This document shows positions 51,144 through 59,577 of a DNA stretch of 64,000 nucleotides, one piece after another. Numbering within the stretch: the stretch's first letter is position 1; the number at the start of each line of letters is the position of its first letter. Source of the stretch: Spirochaetales bacterium (lineage in GTDB: Bacteria > Spirochaetota > Spirochaetia > DSM-27196 > Salinispiraceae); assembly GCA_009991955.1 (NCBI GenBank), contig JAACWS010000019.1:1-64000 (forward strand), read 5' to 3'. Below the pieces are notes generated by a model that worked only from the letters and a program-made list of their open reading frames with translations, made no database searches and had not been told where the DNA came from. The position numbers and the translations under genes are program-made.

Positions 51144-52328
51144 ATGATTTCTAAAGCTGCATTGAACACGATGAACATGAATAGAGTCCTAAGGACTCTT
51201 TGGGAAAAGGAACCGATCTCCCGAATTGAAATAGCGAAACTCTTGGACCTCGATAAATCGACTATTACAAAAATTATGTCTCTCTTACTGGAACGAAATA
51301 TCGTAATTGAAAAGGCTATGGGCGATTCGGGTCCGATTGGTGGGCGAAAACCGGTAAATCTTGGGGTAAACGATAAATATGGGGCCGTTATCGGCGTGGA
51401 ATTACAAACTGACCTGGCTCGAGTTACAACAATCGACCTTACGGGAGAAATATTTTGGAAGGAATCACAGCAACTTCGTTTCGAAAAGTCTGATGTGTCG
51501 GGGATTTTCGAAGAGATTGTAGTGGGCCAAAGACGGAAACTCGAGGACCAGGGGTATCGAGTTCTCGGAGCATCCTTGGGGATAGCAGGAATTATTGATC
51601 CCTTTACGAAAACAATTGTTCGATCCAACCCCCTTTCTATTACCCACCCTAAGCGAATTGATCCCTCAATCGAAAAGCGTTTGGGAATACCAATATTTGT
51701 TGAGAACGATACCCGATGCTGCTGTTGGTCTAAGTTGGTGGACAAACGACGGACGGGAACCGATCACTTCATGTACGTCCTCGGGGAGTTTCGCAAACAC
51801 ACTATTTTGGACAATTCTGCCCGGGTGTTAGCCCTAGGTTTTGCATTTGTCGTCGATGGGAAGGTTCACAACGGTCGCAATTTTACCAGTGGAGAGTTCA
51901 GTTCTATTTTTAAGAAGGACCGCGAACCTGCCCAGCTTTCATCCCCTACGGGCCTTGTAACTCTTGAAGGCCTCGGGTGCCCAGACCAGCGCAAACGAAT
52001 GTTCGAAGAGCTCGCGGGCAATGCAGCCTTCCTGGTCAACATGCTCAATTTCCAGACTATTGGGTTCGCGGGGGACATTGTACAGTTTGCCGACGAACTT
52101 TCGCCCATCTTTCGCCAGGCTATCGAAGACAACTGGTCTTACCCTAACCAAGCAGAAGTCGATATCGAGTACAACCCCTTCGGTGAGTGGGCAGTTGCGG
52201 TTGGTGCTGCCTCGCTCATTCTGGAACAGTTGTTCGCCCTGCCCAAGTTAAACGATAATGAGGCAGAAAAACTCCCTTTTGGCATTGGGCTTTTCGACCT
52301 CATCGATGAGCTTTCCGGAGTGTCCTAA
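51144..52328 (+). CDS. ROK-family transcriptional regulator
   Basis: A 394-residue NagC/XylR-type regulator. The N-terminal winged helix (NRVLRTLWEKEPISRIEIAKLLDLDKSTITKIMSLLLERN) is followed by the Gly-Gly-Arg linker (GPIGGRKPVNLG) and a ROK domain (GAVIGVELQTDLARVTTIDLTG, GASLGIAGIIDP, PIFVENDTRCCCW). The zinc motif of sugar-kinase ROK proteins is not present, so it is a regulator rather than a kinase. It is divergent from the beta-glucan operon, and repeated half-sites flank both starts. A beta-glucoside or glucose is the likely effector. Its stop overlaps the convergent PelB-like gene by 4 nt. Confidence 0.92.
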   Translation: MISKAALNTMNMNRVLRTLWEKEPISRIEIAKLLDLDKSTITKIMSLLLERNIVIEKAMGDSGPIGGRKPVNLGVNDKYGAVIGVELQTDLARVTTIDLTGEIFWKESQQLRFEKSDVSGIFEEIVVGQRRKLEDQGYRVLGASLGIAGIIDPFTKTIVRSNPLSITHPKRIDPSIEKRLGIPIFVENDTRCCCWSKLVDKRRTGTDHFMYVLGEFRKHTILDNSARVLALGFAFVVDGKVHNGRNFTSGEFSSIFKKDREPAQLSSPTGLVTLEGLGCPDQRKRMFEELAGNAAFLVNMLNFQTIGFAGDIVQFADELSPIFRQAIEDNWSYPNQAEVDIEYNPFGEWAVAVGAASLILEQLFALPKLNDNEAEKLPFGIGLFDLIDELSGVS

Positions 52329-55300
52329 GGAACTAGAACCCGAGAGTGGGTGTTTCGTACCCCAAAACTAAACTGGGTCGCAAAGTAGGCAGGAAGCCCT
52401 TCGAACACACCGCTGTTTCGAATAGCTGCACTTCCGTATCCACTCAAGTAGAAACTTATAGGGCCCAGTGCTAAATCAAACCGAAAATCCCCATCAATAA
52501 GAGGAAGGACCCGGGCTTCTTTTGGGTCAGTTGCCAACCCGCCCTCGGGAATTTCCCAATCTCGATAGACTCCCCCAGCAATTCGACCTCCAATTCCTAA
52601 GACATTTCGACCTGTATTGCCTAAGCCAATCCACGTGGAAGCCTGTACACCACCCTTGAAGGTAAAAACCCGGTCGGGAACGTAAAAACTCTCTACGTCC
52701 TTGGAGTCGCCGTCTTCGTAGGTTATGCCTAGGGGAATATTGAAGGTTGTCCAAGGATTGTCTGCCAGGTGCAAGCTCAAGCTCACATCTTGGGCGACGG
52801 TAAATGTGTAGGGTGTCTGGTCCGGTACCTCATCGGTCCTACGGAGGTCTAGAGCCCCATAGGTTCGGCTGGCGATATGGTTTACGACCCGAGACTGGGG
52901 AAACGGAAAGACCAGGCTGATGGTGGCTTCGGGACGATGGCTCATGGTGGGGAACCGCAATCCGCCGAGGCTTTCGAGCACTGGTGCGTAGTGGTAGCCA
53001 AGGGTTGCCGAAAATACTCCGGTCTGCAATCGTAGGTCTGCCCCAAGACGGGGGTACGCCCACAATGCCCCTACTAGGTCGGCTAATACAATAGGTGCTG
53101 GTATTTGGGAGAATAGATCCTCGACAAGGCGATTTTGTAGCACCACCCCGAGCCGGGGCTCAAGAAATAAGGTATCACGAATAAGGGCAAAACCCATGGA
53201 TACCCCAAGGGTATGAAATTGGGTCGACTCGGGATTGTTGAAGATTCCCGAAGCCGTATGAATTCGTTGGTTCTCCAGACTGTACTTGGCCTGGAAGGAT
53301 ATCCGAGAGCTAAGTTCGGCAGAGAACCCTAGGTTTGCTTGGCTCGTGGTCCGACCCGTGTCGGTCATGGTTACAAAGTCGCCGGTAACTACTCGCGGGT
53401 GGAGGGCAGACAATTCGTTGAACCGAAGGATTGCCAGGGAGTTTCCCCGGTCAATTTCGTGAACCCTCTCGTAGGTCTTCATGGCTGCGGACCAATTGCC
53501 TAAACGTTCCTGAACCGTGGCCAGTTGGTAGGTCGCCTCGACATTTTGGGGATCCATGACCAGAACCCGACTAAACTGTTGGACCGCTCCACTGTAGTTT
53601 CCGTCAGCCACCATAAATTGGGCGATTTGGTTTCGTAACACGTAGGTTTCTTCTTCGAAAAGGTAGGTTCTATAGGCAGCCACAATCTGCTGGGCCTGGT
53701 GGGACCATTGAAGAAAAGCTTGAACCATCGCCTGGTATCCCTGGGTCTTGGACGGTACCTCCCGAAGCAGGGTCCGTAGGCGATCAACTTCCGCAACAAA
53801 CGACTCTGGTCCCAATTGTGGGATAAAGGCAGGAAGCGAAGGCGAGGCTACTTCCACTGATCCTTGGCCGGTCCAACTCTGGAAGTACGACTCTAGAACT
53901 GGAAGCGAGCCCAAGTTGGGGGGGGTAGCTCGGCTCAGGGCCTCGCGGGCGGAATCCCAACGAGCCAAACCTAAATACAGAAAACTTAGAGACCCGTCGG
54001 CCAGAGCATTTCCCTGGAGAGCCCCAGGAATGAGATCGGCTAGGGCGACCCGGTGGTCATAGGACCAGTTTTTTTGTTGTTTGACCTGTTCGAGCTGATT
54101 AGTCAAAGGGACTAGGTCGGCCTCCAGATCCTGACGAGTAGAGGTCAGGCTTTCGCCCCGGATACCAAGAGCATCAATGTTTGCCAAATAGACCGACACC
54201 AAAGCGAACAGCTCGTTCATATTCTGCTGTTCGCGGGACTGGGTTTCCATGGCTTGGGCTACTTGGATTTCCAAATTCTGAGCCTTTGCCTGCTCGCTAA
54301 CCAAGGCATCCCCTTCCAAGCTAACAATCCGTTGGAGCGAACGATCGAGGGCGGTACGAACATCCGCAAGAAAACGGCCAGCCAAGTTATAGGCGACAAG
54401 TTGCCTCTGGAGTTGATCGATAAAGGTTGGGGCCAAGGCTCCAGCTCCTTGAATTTCGAAGAGCAACTGATACCCCTCGCTTGTCCGATCCAGAAGGGGA
54501 GCAAAATCTTCGAGAGCGGGCATGAGATTTCTATAATAGCGGTTAATAAGAATATTTTGTTGTTCTTGGATAGCCTCGGTTCTGCGACCGTTCCAGAAGA
54601 GGGCCTGGGATAGGGCATCACGTAGCTCGAGGTTGTCGGGGTCCAGGGCCAAACGATCGCGGTACCGCTGAATAAGGGCGTCTGAGAGGGACTGCTTTTG
54701 CCGAAGGGTATCGAGGTACCGATTCAGGCCCGGATCGCTACCCGATCGGACAAAGAGATTGTGCAAAACCTGGTCGGCGGCCTCAGCCTGTCCTTGGCTC
54801 AGGAGAAGATTCGATAGTTCGATTGTGAGCTCTACGTATTCCGGAAATTTCTCGAGTCCTTCCTCGTAGGTACTTTGAGCCTGGTCGGCATACCCGTTGA
54901 CGTCGAAAGCTCGAGCGAGTTGTGCCACCTTATCGGGCGACTCTAGGGCAAACTCTTTAGCTTCGCGAATAATTCGAAGGCCTTCGACCCCTCGATTGGC
55001 CCACAAATAGGTAAGTGCCATATTTGCGAATAGGTTGAGATCGTCAGGAAAAAGTTCCCTGGCCCGTCGGTACAGACTGATCGACCGATCGTATTGGGAG
55101 GTCCAGGCTGCAATTTTTGCTGCCTCGGCCCACACTGCCTGATCGTCGGGATAAAGCGAAAGATACCTCTCGAACCCATCCAGACCTTCGGCCACGTCAC
55201 CTCGCCATATTCGATTTTTCGCGGTTAACAACAGCAGCTGGGGATTTTCCGGCTCTATAAGCTGAGCACGAATGAGGTAGCGGAGAGTGCTCTGGTAATC

Positions 55301-56080
55301 ACCTACTAAAGAATAGACCGTAGAGAGAGTAATGTAGCGACTTACGTTTTGGGGATCTTCGGAAATAAGGAACTGATAGTCGTTAATACTCCGGTAGGGG
55401 TTATCGATAGTGCGATCTTCGAGGTTTTTTGGGAAAGGGTGTGCCAAGATTGCAGGATCGGGTGCCGGCGCATCGGTTTTAAGAAGAAAGATACTATCGA
55501 GGTACAAGTAGTATTTATTGTCATAACCCCGTCGTTCGGCGACCTCGATACGCAGGGTTTGGAGACCGGGCTCAAAATCCGCCTCGCCGAAAGTAACCCA
55601 ATAGAGTATCGACGACAAGGGTTCAACGACCGCCGTGTTCTCCCTATAAACAGGAATTCGCTCCCCTTCGTTTATGACGTAAGAAAATGGGCTGGCGTAG
55701 GAAGGGAGTAATTGGTCGGCGGGGCCGGGTGGAGTCCCACTGTACCATAGCTGGTAGGTACCAGGTTCCTCGACTAAGAAAACAAACTCCGCAAAGTACG
55801 CCGCTCCCTCGTACAGGTCGGTGGTTTTGTTTAACTGAATCATCCGTTGACCTGAACTCGAGTAGTCGAGGGTTGCTTGGGTAGTAAAATTAGTAGAAAC
55901 TGCGTTTTCGGCTTCGATATAAATGAGACCTGGAACGTCCTGGGGATAGACTAGGCCAAGAACTTCCTGCACAGTTTCTTCTGCGGGAACCTCGGAAACG
56001 TCCGGTTCTTCTTGAGCTTTTAGGGAGTTTGATGAGAAAAAAAACAAGAACCCGATCAAAACGACCGAAAGTATATTCAT
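52325..56080 (-). CDS. PelB-like outer membrane exporter with N-terminal carbohydrate-binding module
   Basis: A 1251-residue exported protein. A signal peptide (MNILSVVLIGFLFFF, then SLKAQ) is followed by a CBM6/CBM35-like beta-sandwich (about 45-205: LIYIEAENAVS, GTYQLWYSG, YYLYLDSIFLL). TPR-type repeats run from about 230 to 560, with an alpha-helical region to about 850 and one more TPR pair near 790-870. The last 360 residues alternate as beta strands and end in a typical porin-like tail. TPR scaffold plus 16-strand-type barrel is the plan of PelB, which exports Pel polysaccharide; the CBM is an addition. ATG at 56080 has AAAAAAGG upstream. It is divergent from pelD, 45 nt away. Confidence 0.75.
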   Translation of the reverse strand: MNILSVVLIGFLFFFSSNSLKAQEEPDVSEVPAEETVQEVLGLVYPQDVPGLIYIEAENAVSTNFTTQATLDYSSSGQRMIQLNKTTDLYEGAAYFAEFVFLVEEPGTYQLWYSGTPPGPADQLLPSYASPFSYVINEGERIPVYRENTAVVEPLSSILYWVTFGEADFEPGLQTLRIEVAERRGYDNKYYLYLDSIFLLKTDAPAPDPAILAHPFPKNLEDRTIDNPYRSINDYQFLISEDPQNVSRYITLSTVYSLVGDYQSTLRYLIRAQLIEPENPQLLLLTAKNRIWRGDVAEGLDGFERYLSLYPDDQAVWAEAAKIAAWTSQYDRSISLYRRARELFPDDLNLFANMALTYLWANRGVEGLRIIREAKEFALESPDKVAQLARAFDVNGYADQAQSTYEEGLEKFPEYVELTIELSNLLLSQGQAEAADQVLHNLFVRSGSDPGLNRYLDTLRQKQSLSDALIQRYRDRLALDPDNLELRDALSQALFWNGRRTEAIQEQQNILINRYYRNLMPALEDFAPLLDRTSEGYQLLFEIQGAGALAPTFIDQLQRQLVAYNLAGRFLADVRTALDRSLQRIVSLEGDALVSEQAKAQNLEIQVAQAMETQSREQQNMNELFALVSVYLANIDALGIRGESLTSTRQDLEADLVPLTNQLEQVKQQKNWSYDHRVALADLIPGALQGNALADGSLSFLYLGLARWDSAREALSRATPPNLGSLPVLESYFQSWTGQGSVEVASPSLPAFIPQLGPESFVAEVDRLRTLLREVPSKTQGYQAMVQAFLQWSHQAQQIVAAYRTYLFEEETYVLRNQIAQFMVADGNYSGAVQQFSRVLVMDPQNVEATYQLATVQERLGNWSAAMKTYERVHEIDRGNSLAILRFNELSALHPRVVTGDFVTMTDTGRTTSQANLGFSAELSSRISFQAKYSLENQRIHTASGIFNNPESTQFHTLGVSMGFALIRDTLFLEPRLGVVLQNRLVEDLFSQIPAPIVLADLVGALWAYPRLGADLRLQTGVFSATLGYHYAPVLESLGGLRFPTMSHRPEATISLVFPFPQSRVVNHIASRTYGALDLRRTDEVPDQTPYTFTVAQDVSLSLHLADNPWTTFNIPLGITYEDGDSKDVESFYVPDRVFTFKGGVQASTWIGLGNTGRNVLGIGGRIAGGVYRDWEIPEGGLATDPKEARVLPLIDGDFRFDLALGPISFYLSGYGSAAIRNSGVFEGLPAYFATQFSFGVRNTHSRVLVP

Positions 56081-56125
56081 AGGGACACCTTTTTTAATTG
56101 TCGACATAATACTTCTAGGATTGGC

Positions 56126-57490
56126 ATGAAATCAACCTCAGGGAACAAATACCCCTGGCTTCCGTACGTAGAATTTCTCCTCATCTTCGGAATCCTTCTG
56201 GCAATCGACACCCAAGTTGGGCCCGGGCTTGGGTTTCGGACCCTGCAACAACTCCCGTATCTAGGGCTCTTACTCCTTTTCGGCGTTTTTTACGGTATAC
56301 CTTTGGTACTATTTGCATCTCTGTTCATAGGTGTAGCGATTCTCATCGTCTTTCCTTGGATACAACAAACCCCGATACCGCCGGTAGATTACGGGTTCTT
56401 TGTACTCTTTTTTCTCGGAAGTCTAGGATCTTCATCCCGAATCGATGGGCTCAAAGCGACTGTCCTGGCTTATCGCCGTCGAATTCGAGCGATTGCCCAG
56501 CGGGAATGGAACGTGAATAAACAAAATCGGGTACTCATTCGGGTCCAGGATGAGTTAGAAGAACGGGTAGTTCGCCAAAGTGATTCACTCATCCTCCTAT
56601 CGAAGCAGTTAAGGACCCTCGAACGTTCCGACCTCAATGAAGCCCTGAACATTTTGTTGGAGACTATCCACATTTATTCAAAATGTACAAAGGCTACTAT
56701 CTGGGTTCTCGACAAGGCAAAAAAACAGTTCGTGTTAACCACCTCCTTTGGTTACGAACCCGAAGAGAGGCCTCCCAAGTTTCGAAATCTCGAAAAAAAT
56801 CCCCAAGCCTGGGCCCTCAAGAATCTGGAGCTTTACTCTGTCCGAAACATTCAGTCCAACCATGAGGTCGGTGCATACGACGATCAGACGACGATTTTGG
56901 CGATGCCTATAATCCTTAGCCAAGGACCCTGGGCGGTGGTATCGATCGAAGAAATGCCTTTTGAAAAATTCAATCCCTATACCGAAACCCTCGTACAACT
57001 CATTGTTCGGCTCTCGGAGCCGGGCTTGCGCAGGATATGGGAACTGGACCGTATATATTCGATCCACGAAACTTATACCCAAACTGGTCTACCACTCTTT
57101 AGTTTGCTCCTTCGAGCTATGCCCGGTGCCTATCAAAGGGCCAATGAAGAGAACTCCGAGTTCAGTGTTCTCATCATTGAACTCATACATCTAGACCTAG
57201 AAAAATACGATAGCCTTATAAAGGAAGTAGAAACCCAACTACGAAATGCGTTGCCGGAAAACGCACAACTGTATCATTACAAGGCCGATGAACAATTGGT
57301 GGTTCTCTTGCCCGATTTGGGTGAGGATGGGGTTGCCCTCATGGCTATCAATTTGCTCTCCTCTACCGGGGAGAACGCATGGCCCCTGGAGTTTATACTA
57401 GGGTACAGCACCTATCACCCAGGGGATGAAGAAAATCCAACCCGGCTTTTTAACTCGGCCGAACAGCTTCTGGAGATTCAACGGATATGA
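56126..57490 (+). CDS. pelD: PelD-like membrane GAF/degenerate GGDEF protein
   Basis: A 454-residue inner-membrane protein with about four TM helices (12-105), a coiled-coil stretch (about 120-170), a GAF domain (about 175-300) and a C-terminal degenerate GGDEF domain (about 320-454). The active GGDEF position reads Lys-Ala-Asp-Glu-Gln (near residue 386). In P. aeruginosa PelD, an RxxD inhibitory site 5 residues before this binds c-di-GMP and switches on Pel synthesis; here the equivalent residues are Pro-Glu-Asn-Ala. Ligand control may therefore be lost or moved to the GAF domain. AGGA lies 7 nt before the ATG. The stop overlaps the next gene (ATGA). Confidence 0.82.
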   Translation: MKSTSGNKYPWLPYVEFLLIFGILLAIDTQVGPGLGFRTLQQLPYLGLLLLFGVFYGIPLVLFASLFIGVAILIVFPWIQQTPIPPVDYGFFVLFFLGSLGSSSRIDGLKATVLAYRRRIRAIAQREWNVNKQNRVLIRVQDELEERVVRQSDSLILLSKQLRTLERSDLNEALNILLETIHIYSKCTKATIWVLDKAKKQFVLTTSFGYEPEERPPKFRNLEKNPQAWALKNLELYSVRNIQSNHEVGAYDDQTTILAMPIILSQGPWAVVSIEEMPFEKFNPYTETLVQLIVRLSEPGLRRIWELDRIYSIHETYTQTGLPLFSLLLRAMPGAYQRANEENSEFSVLIIELIHLDLEKYDSLIKEVETQLRNALPENAQLYHYKADEQLVVLLPDLGEDGVALMAINLLSSTGENAWPLEFILGYSTYHPGDEENPTRLFNSAEQLLEIQRI

Positions 57491-58176
57491 GTATTTTCCG
57501 TGAGAAGCTACCAGCTTTTGTACCTCGAACCCCCCAAGCCGCACTCCTAGGCCTTAAAAGTGGAGTCGTAAGCCCTGAACACTTCATAGCGAAACGGCTG
57601 AGTCTGATGCCCCTCAACTATCAGCCCTACGATATACAAGAAGTCGAAAGGGTTTTAGCTCACCGAAATTTGGATGAGGAAACGGTGCTTTTGTTGGTAG
57701 ATATCTTGCGAGATATTCTTCAAGACCCCGACCGAGAAATTGCCCAAGTTGCCGCCGAAAGCCTTACCTCCTTAGAAAATCGCTACGTTCAAAGGATTCA
57801 AGGATTTAAAGAAATACTCGAGTACGAAGACGATGAGCTCGACCAGGTGAAACTCATGCGTGGACTCGCTGAGGATCTTCGAATTCTTGCCCTCATGTAT
57901 CGACATCAACGTATTCTTAGCCGCTTTTATTTTAAAGAAGCCTTCGTGTACAGTAACGAACTTTTTTCGACCCCTTCCCTCTTGCCACACCTGAGCGAAC
58001 AGGATGCGATCGCCCATATCGTCCTACTACTCGACCTGGGCATCCCCGGCCAGGCCAGGGCAGAAATAGAAAAGACCCAGCTCCAAGAGCTTTGCCAAGC
58101 CTCGACCCTCGAAAATCTTCGAAACAGAATCTACTTTGCCCAAGGACACTTTCGAAAGGTGCGGTTTCATGAGTAA
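57487..58176 (+). CDS. PelE-like TPR/helical protein
   Basis: A 229-residue, all-helical cytosolic protein (VERVLAHRNLDEETVLLLVDILRDIL, AQVAAESLTSLENRYVQRIQGFKEIL, AIAHIVLLLDLGIPGQARAEIEKTQL). It occupies the pelE position between pelD and pelF and has the PelE-type TPR character, but it lacks the two N-terminal TM helices of the Pseudomonas protein. PelE bridges PelD and PelF in the synthase complex, which a soluble version could still do. Assignment rests on gene order as much as on sequence. The ATG overlaps the pelD stop, and its own stop overlaps pelF by 8 nt. Confidence 0.65.
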   Translation: MSIFREKLPAFVPRTPQAALLGLKSGVVSPEHFIAKRLSLMPLNYQPYDIQEVERVLAHRNLDEETVLLLVDILRDILQDPDREIAQVAAESLTSLENRYVQRIQGFKEILEYEDDELDQVKLMRGLAEDLRILALMYRHQRILSRFYFKEAFVYSNELFSTPSLLPHLSEQDAIAHIVLLLDLGIPGQARAEIEKTQLQELCQASTLENLRNRIYFAQGHFRKVRFHE

Positions 58177-59575
58177 TTCCTCGCCCCGCCTTCGGGTATG
58201 TTTTGTCATCGAGGGCTCCTACCCCTACGTAACAGGAGGGGTAAGCGCGTGGGTCCACGACCTCATTCAGGGCCTGGAGGAAATAGACTTCGTCCTCTGG
58301 ACAATTTCGGCAGACTCGAAACCCAAGCTCCGTTACACCCTACCGGACAACGTGGTCGAACATCGAAACCTACTTCTTACCGAACAACAGGCGAAGGCCT
58401 TTGGAGTACACCTCGACACAATCCAACTTACCCACGAGGTCTTGGCCAAACACCAAGAAATATTCCGGGGTGGCCATCCAAGTTTTCGGACCATGATCGA
58501 GACAATCCCCGAAGGGTACTACCTGTCGGAACTATCGGTGACCCAAGATGAGTATTGGAATCTCATCGTAGGTATGAACCAGAAAAATAACCCGATCTAC
58601 CCTTTCACCGACTATTACTGGGCGTGGAAGTCCGCCCACGACCTCATGTTCACCGTTCTCGGCGCCCCCGCACCCCAGGCCGATATTTACCACGCCCTAT
58701 CCACAGGGTTTGCCGGATTAGCGGCCCTTGCGGCCAAGTACCGCCACCAAAAGCGATTTCTCCTCACCGAACACGGCCTATACCATAAGGAGAGGGAAAT
58801 CGAAATACGAAAATCCCAGTTTGTCCGGGGTTACCAGCGGGATATGTGGATTAAGGTCTATAATCGCTTAAGCGAGGTCTGCTACCGAGAGGCGGATCTT
58901 ATTACTGCCCTCTTTGAAGAGAATCGCCAAAAACAAATTGAGCTTGGTGCCGATCCTTCGAGATGCCAGGTCATTCCTAACGGAATAGATCCGACAAAGT
59001 TCGGTGTCCAGCGGCAACCTCGCCCGGGCTACCACGTCGGTTTGGTCGGTCGGGTTGTTCCCATTAAGGATATTAAGACTTTTATTGCGGCGGGCAAAAT
59101 TCTCCTAGACCTCTACGACGATCTGACGGTCTACTGTATTGGACCAACCGATGAGGATCCGGGCTACTACGAAGACTGTATGCGCATGGTAACCAGCCTC
59201 AAAATGGAAGACCGATTCATCTTTACAGGCCGACAAAACGTGTTGGAATACTACTCGTTTCTCGATGTGCTCATGCTCACCAGTATTCGGGAGGCCCAAC
59301 CCTTGGTAATATTGGAGGCCTGGGCGGCGGGTGTTCCGGTGGTTTCTACCGAAGTAGGCAACGTCGGGGAAATGCTCGAATACAACACCCGCTACCTGTC
59401 TCGCCCAAAAGACCCCGAAAAACTCGCCGATGGGGTCCGTTATATTCGAGAAAATCCCAAAGAGGCCGCAATAACCCTCAAGAGTAATCGTAAGCGGCTC
59501 GAAACCCTTTATTCCCGTAACATCCTCCTCCAGGCCTACCGGGACCTCTACGCCCAAGCCCGGGATCTAGGGTAG
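58169..59575 (+). CDS. pelF: PelF glycosyltransferase (GT4)
   Basis: The cytosolic glycosyltransferase that polymerises Pel. The 468-residue sequence has the distinctive PelF start VCFVIEGSYPYVTGGVSAWVHDLI, LLTEHGLYHKEREIEI, CQVIPNGIDPTKF, VGLVGRVVPIKDIKTFI and the donor site in TSIREAQPLVILEAWAAGVPVVSTEVGNVGE. These residues are very well conserved among PelF proteins, which use UDP-GalNAc/UDP-GlcNAc-type donors. The ATG at 58169 has AAAGGTG upstream and overlaps the preceding stop. It is followed after 2 nt by pelG. The most confident anchor for calling this locus Pel. Confidence 0.94.
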   Translation: MSNSSPRLRVCFVIEGSYPYVTGGVSAWVHDLIQGLEEIDFVLWTISADSKPKLRYTLPDNVVEHRNLLLTEQQAKAFGVHLDTIQLTHEVLAKHQEIFRGGHPSFRTMIETIPEGYYLSELSVTQDEYWNLIVGMNQKNNPIYPFTDYYWAWKSAHDLMFTVLGAPAPQADIYHALSTGFAGLAALAAKYRHQKRFLLTEHGLYHKEREIEIRKSQFVRGYQRDMWIKVYNRLSEVCYREADLITALFEENRQKQIELGADPSRCQVIPNGIDPTKFGVQRQPRPGYHVGLVGRVVPIKDIKTFIAAGKILLDLYDDLTVYCIGPTDEDPGYYEDCMRMVTSLKMEDRFIFTGRQNVLEYYSFLDVLMLTSIREAQPLVILEAWAAGVPVVSTEVGNVGEMLEYNTRYLSRPKDPEKLADGVRYIRENPKEAAITLKSNRKRLETLYSRNILLQAYRDLYAQARDLG

Positions 59576-59577
59576 TT

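Noticed and set aside
52325-56080. BcsC or PgaA as identity of the TPR-barrel protein
   Set aside because: Both have the same plan, but the divergent operon is clearly pelDEFG and has no bcsA or pgaC, so PelB-like is the better reading.
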